64,000 nt of DNA from Hyphomicrobium sp. Lineage in GTDB: Bacteria > Pseudomonadota > Alphaproteobacteria > Rhizobiales > Hyphomicrobiaceae. Location of the stretch: assembly GCA_019751875.1 (NCBI GenBank), contig JAIEMV010000001.1, forward strand, positions 1-64,000, given 5' to 3'. The notes beneath the pieces are model-generated. The model was given only the letters and a program-made list of their open reading frames with translations, was not told the DNA's origin and searched no databases. Positions 56,436 through 64,000 of this stretch are shown piece by piece. Each line of letters starts with the position of its first letter. Positions within the stretch are counted from its first letter, which is position 1. The translations under genes and the position numbers were made by a program.

Positions 56436-56458
56436 GGGACGTTCCAAAAGGACGTCCC
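56436..56458 (+). terminator. Hairpin after the membrane-protein gene
   Basis: GGGACGTTCC-AAAA-GGACGTCCC forms a nine-pair stem with one bulge, five bases after the stop. No T run follows (CTCTCG), so termination strength is uncertain. Confidence 0.6.
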
Positions 56459-56609
56459 CTCTCGACATCTTTCGACCTTTCCGGTATCACGCGGCCAACG
56501 AATTCCCCGATCAAGGGTGCCCTTAAGGGCCGCATGAGCCTCCCTCGCCTGTCAGCTAGACGGCGGCGAAGCTCCTCTGCTTTGAAAAACAAACAAAAAG
56601 GTCAGCGAC

Positions 56610-57305
56610 ATGAACATTATTCATCAGATCGAGCGCGAGCAGATGGATGCCGTGCTTGCCAAGCGTGGGGTTCCGGAGTTTCAGCCGGGCGACACGGTCA
56701 AGGTGATGGTTCGCGTGGTCGAATCGGCGGACGTCGATCCCAAGGACAAGAAAAAGAAGGCGGCGCAGGCGAAGGCTGCCGTTGAGCGTTTGCAGGCGTA
56801 CGAGGGGATCGTGATCGCACGCGCAGGTGCCGGGATCAACGAGAGCTTCACAGTACGTAAGATTTCCTACGGGGAAGGCGTGGAGCGCGTATTCCCGATC
56901 TACTCGCCGCATATTGCGGAAATCGAGGTTCTGCGCCGTGGCCGTGTCCGCCGCGCGAAGCTCTATTATCTGCGCGGTCTGCGCGGCAAGGCGGCACGCA
57001 TCTTCGAACGCACGGATGCGCGCGCACGCAAACTGAATGCTGCTTGGAAGGGCTTTAAGAAGCCTAAGGGTGAGGCCGACGATCTCACGCAGATCAATGG
57101 CATCGACGCCAACCTCGCCGCCCGCCTGAAGCAGCTCAACCTTTACAAGTTCGAGCAAATCGCGAACTTTTCGGATGAGGATATCGGCAACGTCGAAGGC
57201 GCTCTCAGCATTGATGGACGCGTCGAGAAGCAGGACTGGATTGGCCAGGCCCGTGCACTTCTGACGGCTGCCGAGGCTCCAGCCGAGGGCGATGCTCAGG
57301 CATAA
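56610..57305 (+). CDS. rplS: 50S ribosomal protein L19 with internal insert and C-terminal HhH-like domain
   Basis: The product has 231 residues, against about 115-130 for typical L19. The core is intact: [54 protein letters not shown] and [23 protein letters not shown]. Two additions stand out. Residues ~39-58 ([20 protein letters not shown]) are an insert in the first beta-hairpin loop. Residues ~157-218 ([20 protein letters not shown] then [19 protein letters not shown]) form a helix-hairpin-helix-like domain of the kind attached to NuoE and L21 in Rhizobiales. AAAAAGG lies eight bases before ATG 56610. L19 sits at the 30S-50S interface. Confidence 0.97.
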   Translation: MNIIHQIEREQMDAVLAKRGVPEFQPGDTVKVMVRVVESADVDPKDKKKKAAQAKAAVERLQAYEGIVIARAGAGINESFTVRKISYGEGVERVFPIYSPHIAEIEVLRRGRVRRAKLYYLRGLRGKAARIFERTDARARKLNAAWKGFKKPKGEADDLTQINGIDANLAARLKQLNLYKFEQIANFSDEDIGNVEGALSIDGRVEKQDWIGQARALLTAAEAPAEGDAQA

Positions 57306-57337
57306 GTCTGCAACACTTACTTCCTAGATCAACGGTG

Positions 57338-57365
57338 CAAACGGCGGCTCCTAGGCCGCCGTTTG
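57338..57365 (+). terminator. Intrinsic terminator after rplS
   Basis: CAAACGGCGGC (57338-57348) and GCCGCCGTTTG (57355-57365) form an 11-pair stem with a six-base loop, followed by TCTTTC. Confidence 0.88.
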
Positions 57366-57467
57366 TCTTTCGAAGTGGCTGCGACGGATCGGTGCGCGCC
57401 GCGCGTTGGCTAAGACGAGCCTTTCGGTTACTGTTCTGCCCGTCAGTCATGATGAGCCTCGAAACCC

Positions 57468-58292
57468 ATGTCGAATGTTGAAGTCTCCCGGGCGCTCCAG
57501 CGCGACAACTCCATCAAGCTGCACGGGCCGGACGGCTTTGCTGGTATGCGCAAAGCTGGGCAGCTCGCGGCTGCGGCTCTGGATATGATCACACCGCATG
57601 TGAAGCCCGGAGTTGCCACGGATCATCTTGATGCGCTCGTGATGGAGTTTGCCCGCGACCACGGCGCACTTCCAGCGCCGCTGAACTATCGCGGATTTCC
57701 CAAAGCGATCTGCACGTCGATAAACCATGTGGTCTGCCACGGTATTCCTGGCCCGAAGCCCTTGCGCGAAGGCGACATCGTCAACATTGACGTCACGCTC
57801 ATCGTCGACGGCTGGCACGGCGATACGAGTCGCATGTATGGCGTGGGCGAGATTTCGCGTCGAGCCGAGCGGCTCATCGAAGTAACTTACGAATGCTTGA
57901 TGCGCGGCGTGGCGGCGGTAAAGCCCGGTGCGTCAACGGGCAAGATCGGCGCCGTGATCCAGGAGTTCGCCGAGGCGGAGCGCTGCAGCGTGGTGCGTGA
58001 TTTTTGTGGGCACGGACTCGGCCGTGTGTTTCACGACCGGCCGAACATTCTCCACTATGGCGAAGAGAACGAGGGCGTCGTGATGCAGCCCGGGATGTTC
58101 TTCACCATCGAGCCGATGATCAATCTCGGCAAGCCGGCTGTAAAAGTTTTGCCCGACGGCTGGACAGCGGTGACGCGAGATCGGGAACTGTCGGCGCAAT
58201 TCGAGCATACCATCGGCGTGACGGAGAACGGCTGCGAGATTTTCACGACTTCGCCCGCCGGCCTCCACCAGCCTCCATACGTCATGACCTGA
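57468..58292 (+). CDS. map: Type I methionine aminopeptidase
   Basis: The product has 274 residues. [74 protein letters not shown] and FFTIEPMI carry the five metal ligands (two Asp, His, two Glu). It removes N-terminal methionine from nascent proteins. The length is type I without an N-terminal extension. radC follows 22 bp downstream on the same strand. Confidence 0.97.
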   Translation: MSNVEVSRALQRDNSIKLHGPDGFAGMRKAGQLAAAALDMITPHVKPGVATDHLDALVMEFARDHGALPAPLNYRGFPKAICTSINHVVCHGIPGPKPLREGDIVNIDVTLIVDGWHGDTSRMYGVGEISRRAERLIEVTYECLMRGVAAVKPGASTGKIGAVIQEFAEAERCSVVRDFCGHGLGRVFHDRPNILHYGEENEGVVMQPGMFFTIEPMINLGKPAVKVLPDGWTAVTRDRELSAQFEHTIGVTENGCEIFTTSPAGLHQPPYVMT

Positions 58293-58314
58293 GTATCCAC
58301 TTGAGGGGGTAGCG

Positions 58315-59055
58315 ATGGCGGATCGGGGGACGGAGGATGACCCGCCGGCACGATCTGGTCTTTTTGAAGCTCCGTCAGCGATGGCGCCTCTCCACATGGG
58401 CCATCGCGACCGACTCCGCCAGCGATTTCGAAGGGGTGGCGCCGATGCGATTCCAGATTATGAGCTTCTCGAACTCATCTTGTTCAGAGCCATTCCGCGC
58501 CGCGACACAAAAGATTTAGCCAAACGCCTCATCGCACGTTTCGGATCCTTCGCTGAGGTCGTCAACGCGCCCGAAGGACGGTTGAAGGAAGTAGCGGGAG
58601 TAGGCGAGGCCATTGTCACCGAATTGAAACTGGTGCACGCGGCGGCGACCCGACTCGCGCGCACAGGGCTTGTCCAGCGGCCGTTGCTCTCATCAGGTCC
58701 TGAAGTGATCTCCTATCTCACCATGGCGCAGGCGTATGAGCACCGGGAGCAATTCCGCATTCTGTTTCTCGACAAGAAAAATCGTCTGATTGCAGACGAA
58801 GTGCAGGGGGAGGGAACGGTGGACCATACGCCTGTGTACGTCCGTGAAGTCGTCAAGCGGGCGCTGGAACTATCGGCGACCGCCATTATTCTCGTCCACA
58901 ACCACCCGTCTGGTGATCCAACGCCGTCCCGAGCCGATATCGACATGACAAAACTCGTAATCGAGGCTGGCCGGCCCCTAGGCGTCGTCGTTCATGATCA
59001 TATTATCGTTGGACGAAGCGGCCACATCAGTATGCGATCGCTGCGGCTGATCTGA
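58315..59055 (+). CDS. radC: RadC/MPN(JAMM)-domain protein
   Basis: The product has 246 residues. An HhH-containing N-terminal part ([31 protein letters not shown]) precedes the MPN domain with [16 protein letters not shown], the metal-binding H-x-H-x(7-10)-D signature. RadC was first linked to DNA repair, but the role remains unsettled; the JAMM motif suggests a metalloprotease or DNA-processing activity. AGGGGGTAG before ATG 58315 supports the start. It follows map by 22 bp. Confidence 0.95.
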   Translation: MADRGTEDDPPARSGLFEAPSAMAPLHMGHRDRLRQRFRRGGADAIPDYELLELILFRAIPRRDTKDLAKRLIARFGSFAEVVNAPEGRLKEVAGVGEAIVTELKLVHAAATRLARTGLVQRPLLSSGPEVISYLTMAQAYEHREQFRILFLDKKNRLIADEVQGEGTVDHTPVYVREVVKRALELSATAIILVHNHPSGDPTPSRADIDMTKLVIEAGRPLGVVVHDHIIVGRSGHISMRSLRLI

Positions 59056-59123
59056 TTGATGCATAAGCTGGGCGCCAGTAGTCTACTGTCGATTCGGAAC
59101 GCATACCTATCGGGAGAAGCCAC

Positions 59124-59456
59124 ATGCGCTTGGGAATGCCTGCTCTGACATTGTTCGCGCTAACCATGCCTCTGGCAGTATCAGCTCAGGAAGTGACAGG
59201 ACTGGCGGCAATGCATGACATGAGGCGCGAGAAGGGTAAGCTATGCATGAGTGACCACTGGCACTCGGGCAGCGGAACCGGGGCGAGCAAGCAGGCCGCG
59301 CAGAAAGCAGCCATCCGGTCGTGGATCGACTTCACGGATCTGGAGTATGGCGGCCGGTGGGCGAGCTTTGCCAACGCAGCCAGCAAAAAAGTCTCTTACT
59401 CCAAGGAGTCGACGGGCTGGAGCGCGAGCGTCGAAGCACGGCCCTGCTACCGGTAA
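59124..59456 (+). CDS. Small secreted protein of unknown function
   Basis: The product has 110 residues with a clear signal peptide (cleavage near VSA-QE, about residue 21). The mature part has KLCMSDHWHSGSGTGASKQAAQKAAIRSWIDFTDLEYG and a C-terminal SVEARPCYR, giving two cysteines for a possible disulfide. The S-x-x-A-A-x-x-A-I-x-x-W pattern recurs in small exported proteins of Rhizobiales. Role unknown. It converges on hrpB with 20 bp between the stops. Confidence 0.78.
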   Translation: MRLGMPALTLFALTMPLAVSAQEVTGLAAMHDMRREKGKLCMSDHWHSGSGTGASKQAAQKAAIRSWIDFTDLEYGGRWASFANAASKKVSYSKESTGWSASVEARPCYR

Positions 59457-59476
59457 TCCAAGAGGGCATCCATGCA

Positions 59477-61948
59477 TCAGGTGCCGCGCGGCTTTGCACG
59501 CGAGGTCGGAAGTGCTTCGGCTGGATCGTCGGGCCAGAGATGGCGTGGGTAGCGCCCTTTCATCTCGGATTTCAACGCGCTCCATGAGCCGGACCAAAAG
59601 CCGGGCAAGTCGCGCGTGATCTGGATGGGCCGATGCGCGGGCGAGAGCAGATTGAGGGTGAGTGGCAGCCGACCGCCTGCGATCGATGGGTGCTCCTTCA
59701 GTCCGTAGAGTTCCTGCACCCGGATCGACAGCGCCGGCGCGCCGGGTCCATCATACTCGATGGGGTGCCGATTGCCCGTAGGCGCCACAAAGTGCGTCGG
59801 AGCTTCGGCGTCCAGCTTTCGCTTCGCGTCCCAGGGAATCAGGACGTCCAGCGCCTGGTCGAGCACTTCAGCATCGATATCGGTGAGCTTGGTTGCGTGC
59901 GTCAGCAATGGCGCGAGCCATTCGCCCACGCTGTGTGACAGCGCTTCGTCGCTCAGGTCGGGCAACATTGAAGCTGGCCCCTCGGCGGCGCGCAGGAACA
60001 GTACTCGGCGGCGCAACTGCTGGTGAGCTTTGGACCATGGCAAGCGGTCAAGACCCGCGACTCTGGTGCCACGAGCGAGCAGGGCTGCCGTCTCGGACGA
60101 CGGCGTGACCGGCCGGGATTCGCTGGCCAGAGTGATCGAACCGAGCCGGCGGACGCGACGGGCGCGGACCGCGCCGGCATCGGCATCGAATGTGAGTTCA
60201 TCACTTTCCACGATTCGATCGCGAGCCAAGGCCAGCACTTCGACCTCACTCATGCGGGCTGCATAGAGAATGCGAGTGTGTGCTGCCGTTCCCAGCAATT
60301 CAGCAACTACGAGAAAGGGCGATTTGGCCAGCCCATCGCCCGGATCGACATAGGCCCCGCGCCCATTGGCAAGCAGGAATTGACCCGGAGCGCCCCGCGC
60401 TTTCGCAATCCGGTCGGGATAGGCGAGCGCAAGCAAAGCGGCGATGCTGCCGTCGCTGGAGGATGGCGGCGCACCGGCCGCTTTCGCCCAGCCAATTGCA
60501 AGCCGGCGCATATCTTCGGCTCGGCGTGATCGGTCCCGGCGAAAACTCGACAGACGATGTTCAAGATCAGTATCGTTGCCGCCGAGACCGCGCTCCACGA
60601 GAATGGCCGCCAGTTCGGCAGCTTGCAGTGAGCGAGCAGCGAGAACCATGCGGGCCAGACGTGGGGGCAGCGGGAGTGCGCGGATACGGCGGCCTTCCGC
60701 CGTGATGCGGCCATCAGGCTCCAGGGCGCCGATCGTCTGCAGTTCTTGTCGTGCCGCCATGACGGCATATGCCGGCGGTGGGTCGAGCCACGAGAGCGTT
60801 GACGGTTCCCTGACGCCCCATTCGGCAAGGTCCAGGAGCACGCCGCTCAAGTCGGCAGATAAAATTTCGGGCTCGGTAAATGGTTGCAAACTCACGGTCT
60901 GCGGTTCGTCCCAGAGGCGATAGCAGACGCCTGGCTCCGTCCGGCCAGCGCGGCCGCGGCGTTGATCCGCTGAAGCGCGCGAGACGCGTATCGTTTCGAG
61001 CCGCGTTACGCCGGCATCGGGTTCAAAGCGTGGCACGCGCTGCAGACCGCTATCGATGACAACGCGAATACCTTCGATGGTGAGGGATGTCTCGGCGATG
61101 GCTGTGGCAAGCACGATCTTCCGCTTGCCCGGCGGCGCAGGCTCCACAGCGCGGTCCTGGGCCGAGATATCCATCGCGCCATAGAGCGGGGCGATGATGA
61201 TGTCCGGATCTGCGACGGTGCCCGCGAGGCGTTCTTCGACGCGCTTGATCTCACCTTGGCCGGGCAAGAACACGAGCAACGAGCCACGCTCAGCACGAAC
61301 CGCACGACCGATAGCGTCCGTCACCTGATCCTCTATGCGGCGGTTTGCGTCGCGGCCGAGATACCGTGTCTCGACGTGGAATGCGCGGCCTTCGCTTTTG
61401 ATAACGGGTGCGCTATCCAGTAGAGACGCGACGCGGGCGCCGTCGAGCGTGGCCGACATGACGAGGATGCGAAGGTCGTCGCGCAATGCTTTTTGTGCGT
61501 CCAGGGCGAGCGCGAGACCGAGATCAGCGTCGAGCGCGCGTTCGTGGAACTCGTCGAAGAGAACCGCGCCGACGCCGTCCAGAGACGGATCATCCAGGAT
61601 CATGCGGGTGAAGACGCCTTCGGTGATGACCTCGACGCGTGTGCGGGGTCCACTCTTGGAGACCAAGCGGGCCCGCAGGCCGATGGTATCGCCCACGCGC
61701 TCATCTAGTGTCCTGGCCATGCGGTCGGCTGCGCCGCGTGCGGCGATGCGGCGAGGCTCGAGCACGAGGATCTTCTGACGGCCAAGCCACGCCCTGTCGA
61801 GCAATGCAAGTGGCACGCGGGTTGTCTTGCCAGCGCCGGGCGGAGCGACAAGAACGGCCGATCGGCTGGACTCGAGTGCGGCGTTGAGTTCCGACAGGAC
61901 GTCGTCGATCGGGAGCGGCGTGTCGAAACGCATCACGGTTGCGCCCAT
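59477..61948 (-). CDS. hrpB: HrpB, DEAH-type ATP-dependent helicase
   Basis: The product has 823 residues from ATG 61948, four bases after the rpe stop; a reading to 62116 would run into rpe. APPGAGKTTRVPLALL is Walker A; LFDEFHERALDADLGLALAL holds the DEFH variant of the DEAH box; VMSATLDGARVA is motif III; QRRGRAGRTEPGVCYRLW is motif VI. The C-terminal HrpB-specific domain (PTHFVAPTGNRHPIEYD, GRYPRHLWPDDP) separates it from HrpA. The substrate is unknown; RNA remodelling is presumed. It is the last gene of the fbp-prk-rpe-hrpB run. Confidence 0.96.
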   Translation of the reverse strand: MGATVMRFDTPLPIDDVLSELNAALESSRSAVLVAPPGAGKTTRVPLALLDRAWLGRQKILVLEPRRIAARGAADRMARTLDERVGDTIGLRARLVSKSGPRTRVEVITEGVFTRMILDDPSLDGVGAVLFDEFHERALDADLGLALALDAQKALRDDLRILVMSATLDGARVASLLDSAPVIKSEGRAFHVETRYLGRDANRRIEDQVTDAIGRAVRAERGSLLVFLPGQGEIKRVEERLAGTVADPDIIIAPLYGAMDISAQDRAVEPAPPGKRKIVLATAIAETSLTIEGIRVVIDSGLQRVPRFEPDAGVTRLETIRVSRASADQRRGRAGRTEPGVCYRLWDEPQTVSLQPFTEPEILSADLSGVLLDLAEWGVREPSTLSWLDPPPAYAVMAARQELQTIGALEPDGRITAEGRRIRALPLPPRLARMVLAARSLQAAELAAILVERGLGGNDTDLEHRLSSFRRDRSRRAEDMRRLAIGWAKAAGAPPSSSDGSIAALLALAYPDRIAKARGAPGQFLLANGRGAYVDPGDGLAKSPFLVVAELLGTAAHTRILYAARMSEVEVLALARDRIVESDELTFDADAGAVRARRVRRLGSITLASESRPVTPSSETAALLARGTRVAGLDRLPWSKAHQQLRRRVLFLRAAEGPASMLPDLSDEALSHSVGEWLAPLLTHATKLTDIDAEVLDQALDVLIPWDAKRKLDAEAPTHFVAPTGNRHPIEYDGPGAPALSIRVQELYGLKEHPSIAGGRLPLTLNLLSPAHRPIQITRDLPGFWSGSWSALKSEMKGRYPRHLWPDDPAEALPTSRAKPRGT

Positions 61949-61952
61949 GGGC

Positions 61953-62639
61953 TCACGCGGCGCGCGCCTCGGCCTTTGCGGCGGCATCGCGGATCGCGCG
62001 GATGTTCTGCGCATAGGCCATCTGCGTGCCGCCCTTAAATACCGCCGAGCCGGCAACCAGCACATTGGCTCCGGCACCGACAACCGCGGGCGCCGTTTCA
62101 GGTGTAATGCCGCCATCGATCTCGATGTCGATCGGCCGACCGCCGACGAGTGCTTTCACCTGCCGAACCTTTTCGATCACAGAGGAGATGAAGGCCTGGC
62201 CGCCGAACCCGGGGTTTACAGTCATGAGCAAAACAAGGTCGAGACGGTCCAGCACATATTCGATCACGTTTGCCGGTGTGGACGGGTTGAGCGACACACC
62301 GGCTTTTTTGTCCAGCGCCCTGATGGCCTGCAGAGACCGATCGAGGTGGGGGCCTGCTTCGGCGTGGACCGTGATGATGTCGGCACCTGCATCGGCGAAA
62401 GCGGCAAGATATGCATCGCAGGGAGCAATCATCAAATGGCAGTCGAAGACCTTCGCTGAGGCAGAGCGGATCGCTTTGATGACCGGCGGACCGAATGTGA
62501 TGTTGGGCACAAAGTGACCGTCCATCACGTCGAGATGAATCCAGTCCGCACCGGCAGCATCCACGTCGCGGACCTCAGCGCCGAGCTTGGAAAAGTCGGC
62601 GGAAAGGATCGACGGAGCGATGATCAAGGGCCGGGACAT
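61953..62639 (-). CDS. rpe: Ribulose-phosphate 3-epimerase
   Basis: The product has 228 residues from ATG 62639, with GGAGG seven bases upstream. It interconverts ribulose-5-P and xylulose-5-P in the pentose phosphate and Calvin cycles. [58 protein letters not shown] and [15 protein letters not shown] carry the metal-binding and catalytic residues (two His, two Asp). It lies between prk and hrpB on one strand; 125 bp separate it from prk. Confidence 0.97.
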   Translation of the reverse strand: MSRPLIIAPSILSADFSKLGAEVRDVDAAGADWIHLDVMDGHFVPNITFGPPVIKAIRSASAKVFDCHLMIAPCDAYLAAFADAGADIITVHAEAGPHLDRSLQAIRALDKKAGVSLNPSTPANVIEYVLDRLDLVLLMTVNPGFGGQAFISSVIEKVRQVKALVGGRPIDIEIDGGITPETAPAVVGAGANVLVAGSAVFKGGTQMAYAQNIRAIRDAAAKAEARAA

Positions 62640-62764
62640 GACAGACCTCCGGTGGAAGCGGTGGCGCCCGGACAAAGAGTTATCCGGTACGGCTCACGCG
62701 TACACGGGCCCGGTTCTTCCGGCAAGCGGGTTGGACAGATATGCCCGGCAACAAGGGGGCTGGT

Positions 62765-63643
62765 TCAAAAGAAAGTGCGCCGCTTGCGCTCCATGAGCTG
62801 CAGGATCATGGGCGTAAGGATGAGCTGCATCGCCAGATCAAGCTTCGACCCCGGGATGACAATTGAATTCGCACGGGACATGAAGCTGTCTTTGATCATG
62901 GAGCACAGGTAGGAGAAATCTATGCCGCGTGGGGATTTGAACCGAATGACGACCATCGACTCATCCGGCGTGGGAATCCAACGAGCGACGAACGGGTTCG
63001 ACGTATCAACGGTCGGGATACGCTGAAAGTTGATGTCCGTTTCGGTGAACTGCGGGCAGATGTACTTCACGTAGTCCGGCATACGGCGCAGGATGGTCGT
63101 CGTCACGTCTTCGGTCGAGTAGCCGCGGTCTTCGCGATCGCGGTGAATTTTCTGAATCCACTCCAGGTTAATGACCGGCACGACACCGATTTTCAGATCG
63201 GCATATCGTGCGATGTTCACTTTGTCGGTGACGGTGGCGCCATGAAGGCCTTCGTAGAATAGCAGGTCTGTGCCATAGGCGATCTCTTCCCAGGGCGTGA
63301 ACGTGCCGGGCTCAACGCCGAAGCACTGTGCCTCTTCCTGGTTATGGACATAATGGCGGGTCTTGGCGCTACCGATCTCGCCATAGGAACGGAACGCCTG
63401 CTCGAGTTCCTTCAAAAGATTTGCTTCCACACCGAAATGGCTGAAGTGCTGGTTGCCAGCCTCTTCGGCGGCTTTCATCGCGGCTTGCATCTCATCACGA
63501 TTATAGCGGTGGAACGCGTCGCCTTGAACGAATGCGGCATTCAACCCCTCGCGGCGAAAGATCTGCTCGAACGTACGCTTGACTGACGTCGTGCCTGCTC
63601 CAGACGAGCCTGTTACGGATATGATCGGATGCTTGGCGGACAT
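62765..63643 (-). CDS. prkB: Phosphoribulokinase
   Basis: The product has 292 residues, the length of proteobacterial (class I, octameric) phosphoribulokinase. HPIISVTGSSGAGTTSVKRTF is the P-loop (12-20), and FVQGDAFHRYNRDEMQAAM, DLLFYEGLHGATVTDKVNIARYADLKIGVVPVINLEWIQKIHRDRE and RGYSTEDVTTTILRRMPDYVKYICPQF carry the catalytic Asp, the ribulose-phosphate Arg/His residues and the effector site. It makes ribulose-1,5-bisphosphate. fbp is 21 bp upstream. RuBisCO genes are not in the window. In the methylotroph Methylobacterium extorquens, which does not fix CO2 by the Calvin cycle, this kinase makes RuBP as a regulatory signal, so autotrophy cannot be assumed. Confidence 0.96.
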   Translation of the reverse strand: MSAKHPIISVTGSSGAGTTSVKRTFEQIFRREGLNAAFVQGDAFHRYNRDEMQAAMKAAEEAGNQHFSHFGVEANLLKELEQAFRSYGEIGSAKTRHYVHNQEEAQCFGVEPGTFTPWEEIAYGTDLLFYEGLHGATVTDKVNIARYADLKIGVVPVINLEWIQKIHRDREDRGYSTEDVTTTILRRMPDYVKYICPQFTETDINFQRIPTVDTSNPFVARWIPTPDESMVVIRFKSPRGIDFSYLCSMIKDSFMSRANSIVIPGSKLDLAMQLILTPMILQLMERKRRTFF

Positions 63644-63664
63644 CTTGCGTCGTTCCTTGCGAAC

Positions 63665-64000
63665 TCAAGTTCTGAACAGGCCGCGGCGGCCGAAAAGCGG
63701 AGAGCGCTCACCCGGTCCATGCGGTTCGTGGTGAAGGCGCACGACGTAATCGACTTCGGCCTTCGAGCCAGCAACGATTGGCGTGTGCTGGTGCAGGGTG
63801 CGTGGCTCAACATCGAGGATGCGGTGGCGGCCCGTCGAGGCGCCGCCGCCTGCCTGCTCGATGATGAAGGCGAGGGGATTTGCCTCATACAGAAGGCGCA
63901 GTCGACCAGAGGTGTAGCCGTCGCGAAGATCGGCGGGATAAAGAAAAATCCCGCCGCGTATGAGGATCCTGTAAATGTCGGATACGGGCGTTGCGGTCCA
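63665..64000 (-). CDS. fbp: Class I fructose-1,6-bisphosphatase, C-terminal part (cut by the window edge)
   Basis: The 111 visible residues include [59 protein letters not shown] and [18 protein letters not shown], the standard C-terminus of class I FBPase with the substrate-binding Arg and the metal-binding E in [12 protein letters not shown]. It hydrolyses fructose-1,6-bisphosphate in gluconeogenesis and the Calvin cycle. The rest lies outside the window. Its stop is 21 bp from the prk start, so the two form an operon. Confidence 0.95.
   Translation of the reverse strand, partial: WTATPVSDIYRILIRGGIFLYPADLRDGYTSGRLRLLYEANPLAFIIEQAGGGASTGRHRILDVEPRTLHQHTPIVAGSKAEVDYVVRLHHEPHGPGERSPLFGRRGLFRT

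Noticed and set aside
61949-62116. N-terminal extension of HrpB
   Set aside because: It runs into rpe in another frame; ATG 61948 follows the rpe stop by four bases and gives the usual HrpB length.

Overview
The window is a 64-kb piece of an alphaproteobacterial chromosome, most likely from the Hyphomicrobiales and possibly close to Hyphomicrobium. This rests on remembered family resemblance, not a database search. The pointers are an NADP-malic enzyme fused to a phosphotransacetylase-like domain, an OlsB ornithine-lipid acyltransferase, an HWE-type histidine kinase, three YafK/DpaA-like L,D-transpeptidases in tandem, a helix-hairpin-helix tail on ribosomal protein L19 of the kind seen on other Rhizobiales proteins, a CtrA-type TTAA-N7-TTAA site, and a phosphoribulokinase/fructose-bisphosphatase pair.

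Layout. 1-159: left end of an IS5-family element. 184-9161: minus-strand genes for YqhA, three L,D-transpeptidase paralogues, AccA, an UMF1-type transporter and a LemA-YgcG-TPM cluster. 9378-17559: mainly plus-strand genes (orphan ParA, YbaK-type deacylase, thioredoxin-TPR co-chaperone, Lon-N protein, Trm112-like protein, hybrid kinase, OlsB, cupin, oxidoreductase), with a minus-strand tRNA-Gly. 17564-29351: malic enzyme, MutS, PurH, heparinase-like protein, RsmB, HtpX and an SDHAF4-like protein. 29664-39971: TadG-like vWA protein, extensin-like protein, acetyl-CoA synthetase, ETF-beta methyltransferase-like protein, EVE protein, HNH protein, cyclopropane synthase and HWE kinase. 39972-41066: a gene-poor, repeat-bearing patch. 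41067-45128: DsbB, a DedA/YqaA-like protein, HemW, RdgB and RNase PH. 45296-52218: the heat-shock set hrcA-grpE and dnaK-dnaJ, with a DMT transporter and AlkB between them. 52321-59456: FMN reductase, PyrF, DUF1330, TrmD, an unusual insert, L19, Map, RadC and a small secreted protein. 59477-64000: HrpB, Rpe, phosphoribulokinase and the 3' end of fructose-1,6-bisphosphatase.

Most of the window is ordinary housekeeping sequence. I found no CRISPR array, prophage, restriction system, defence island or secondary-metabolite cluster. The parts most worth a second look are: (i) 54.7-56.5 kb, where an AT-rich intergenic with a CtrA-type site, embedded GANTC methylation sites and a perfect palindrome, plus an unfamiliar membrane protein, separates trmD from rplS; (ii) L19, which has an internal Lys/Ala insert and a C-terminal HhH-like domain; (iii) RdgB fused to a small extra domain; (iv) 40.37-40.83 kb, with seven same-strand copies of GTTGCGT; and (v) the triplicated L,D-transpeptidase. 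None of these is shown to be a new system from sequence alone.
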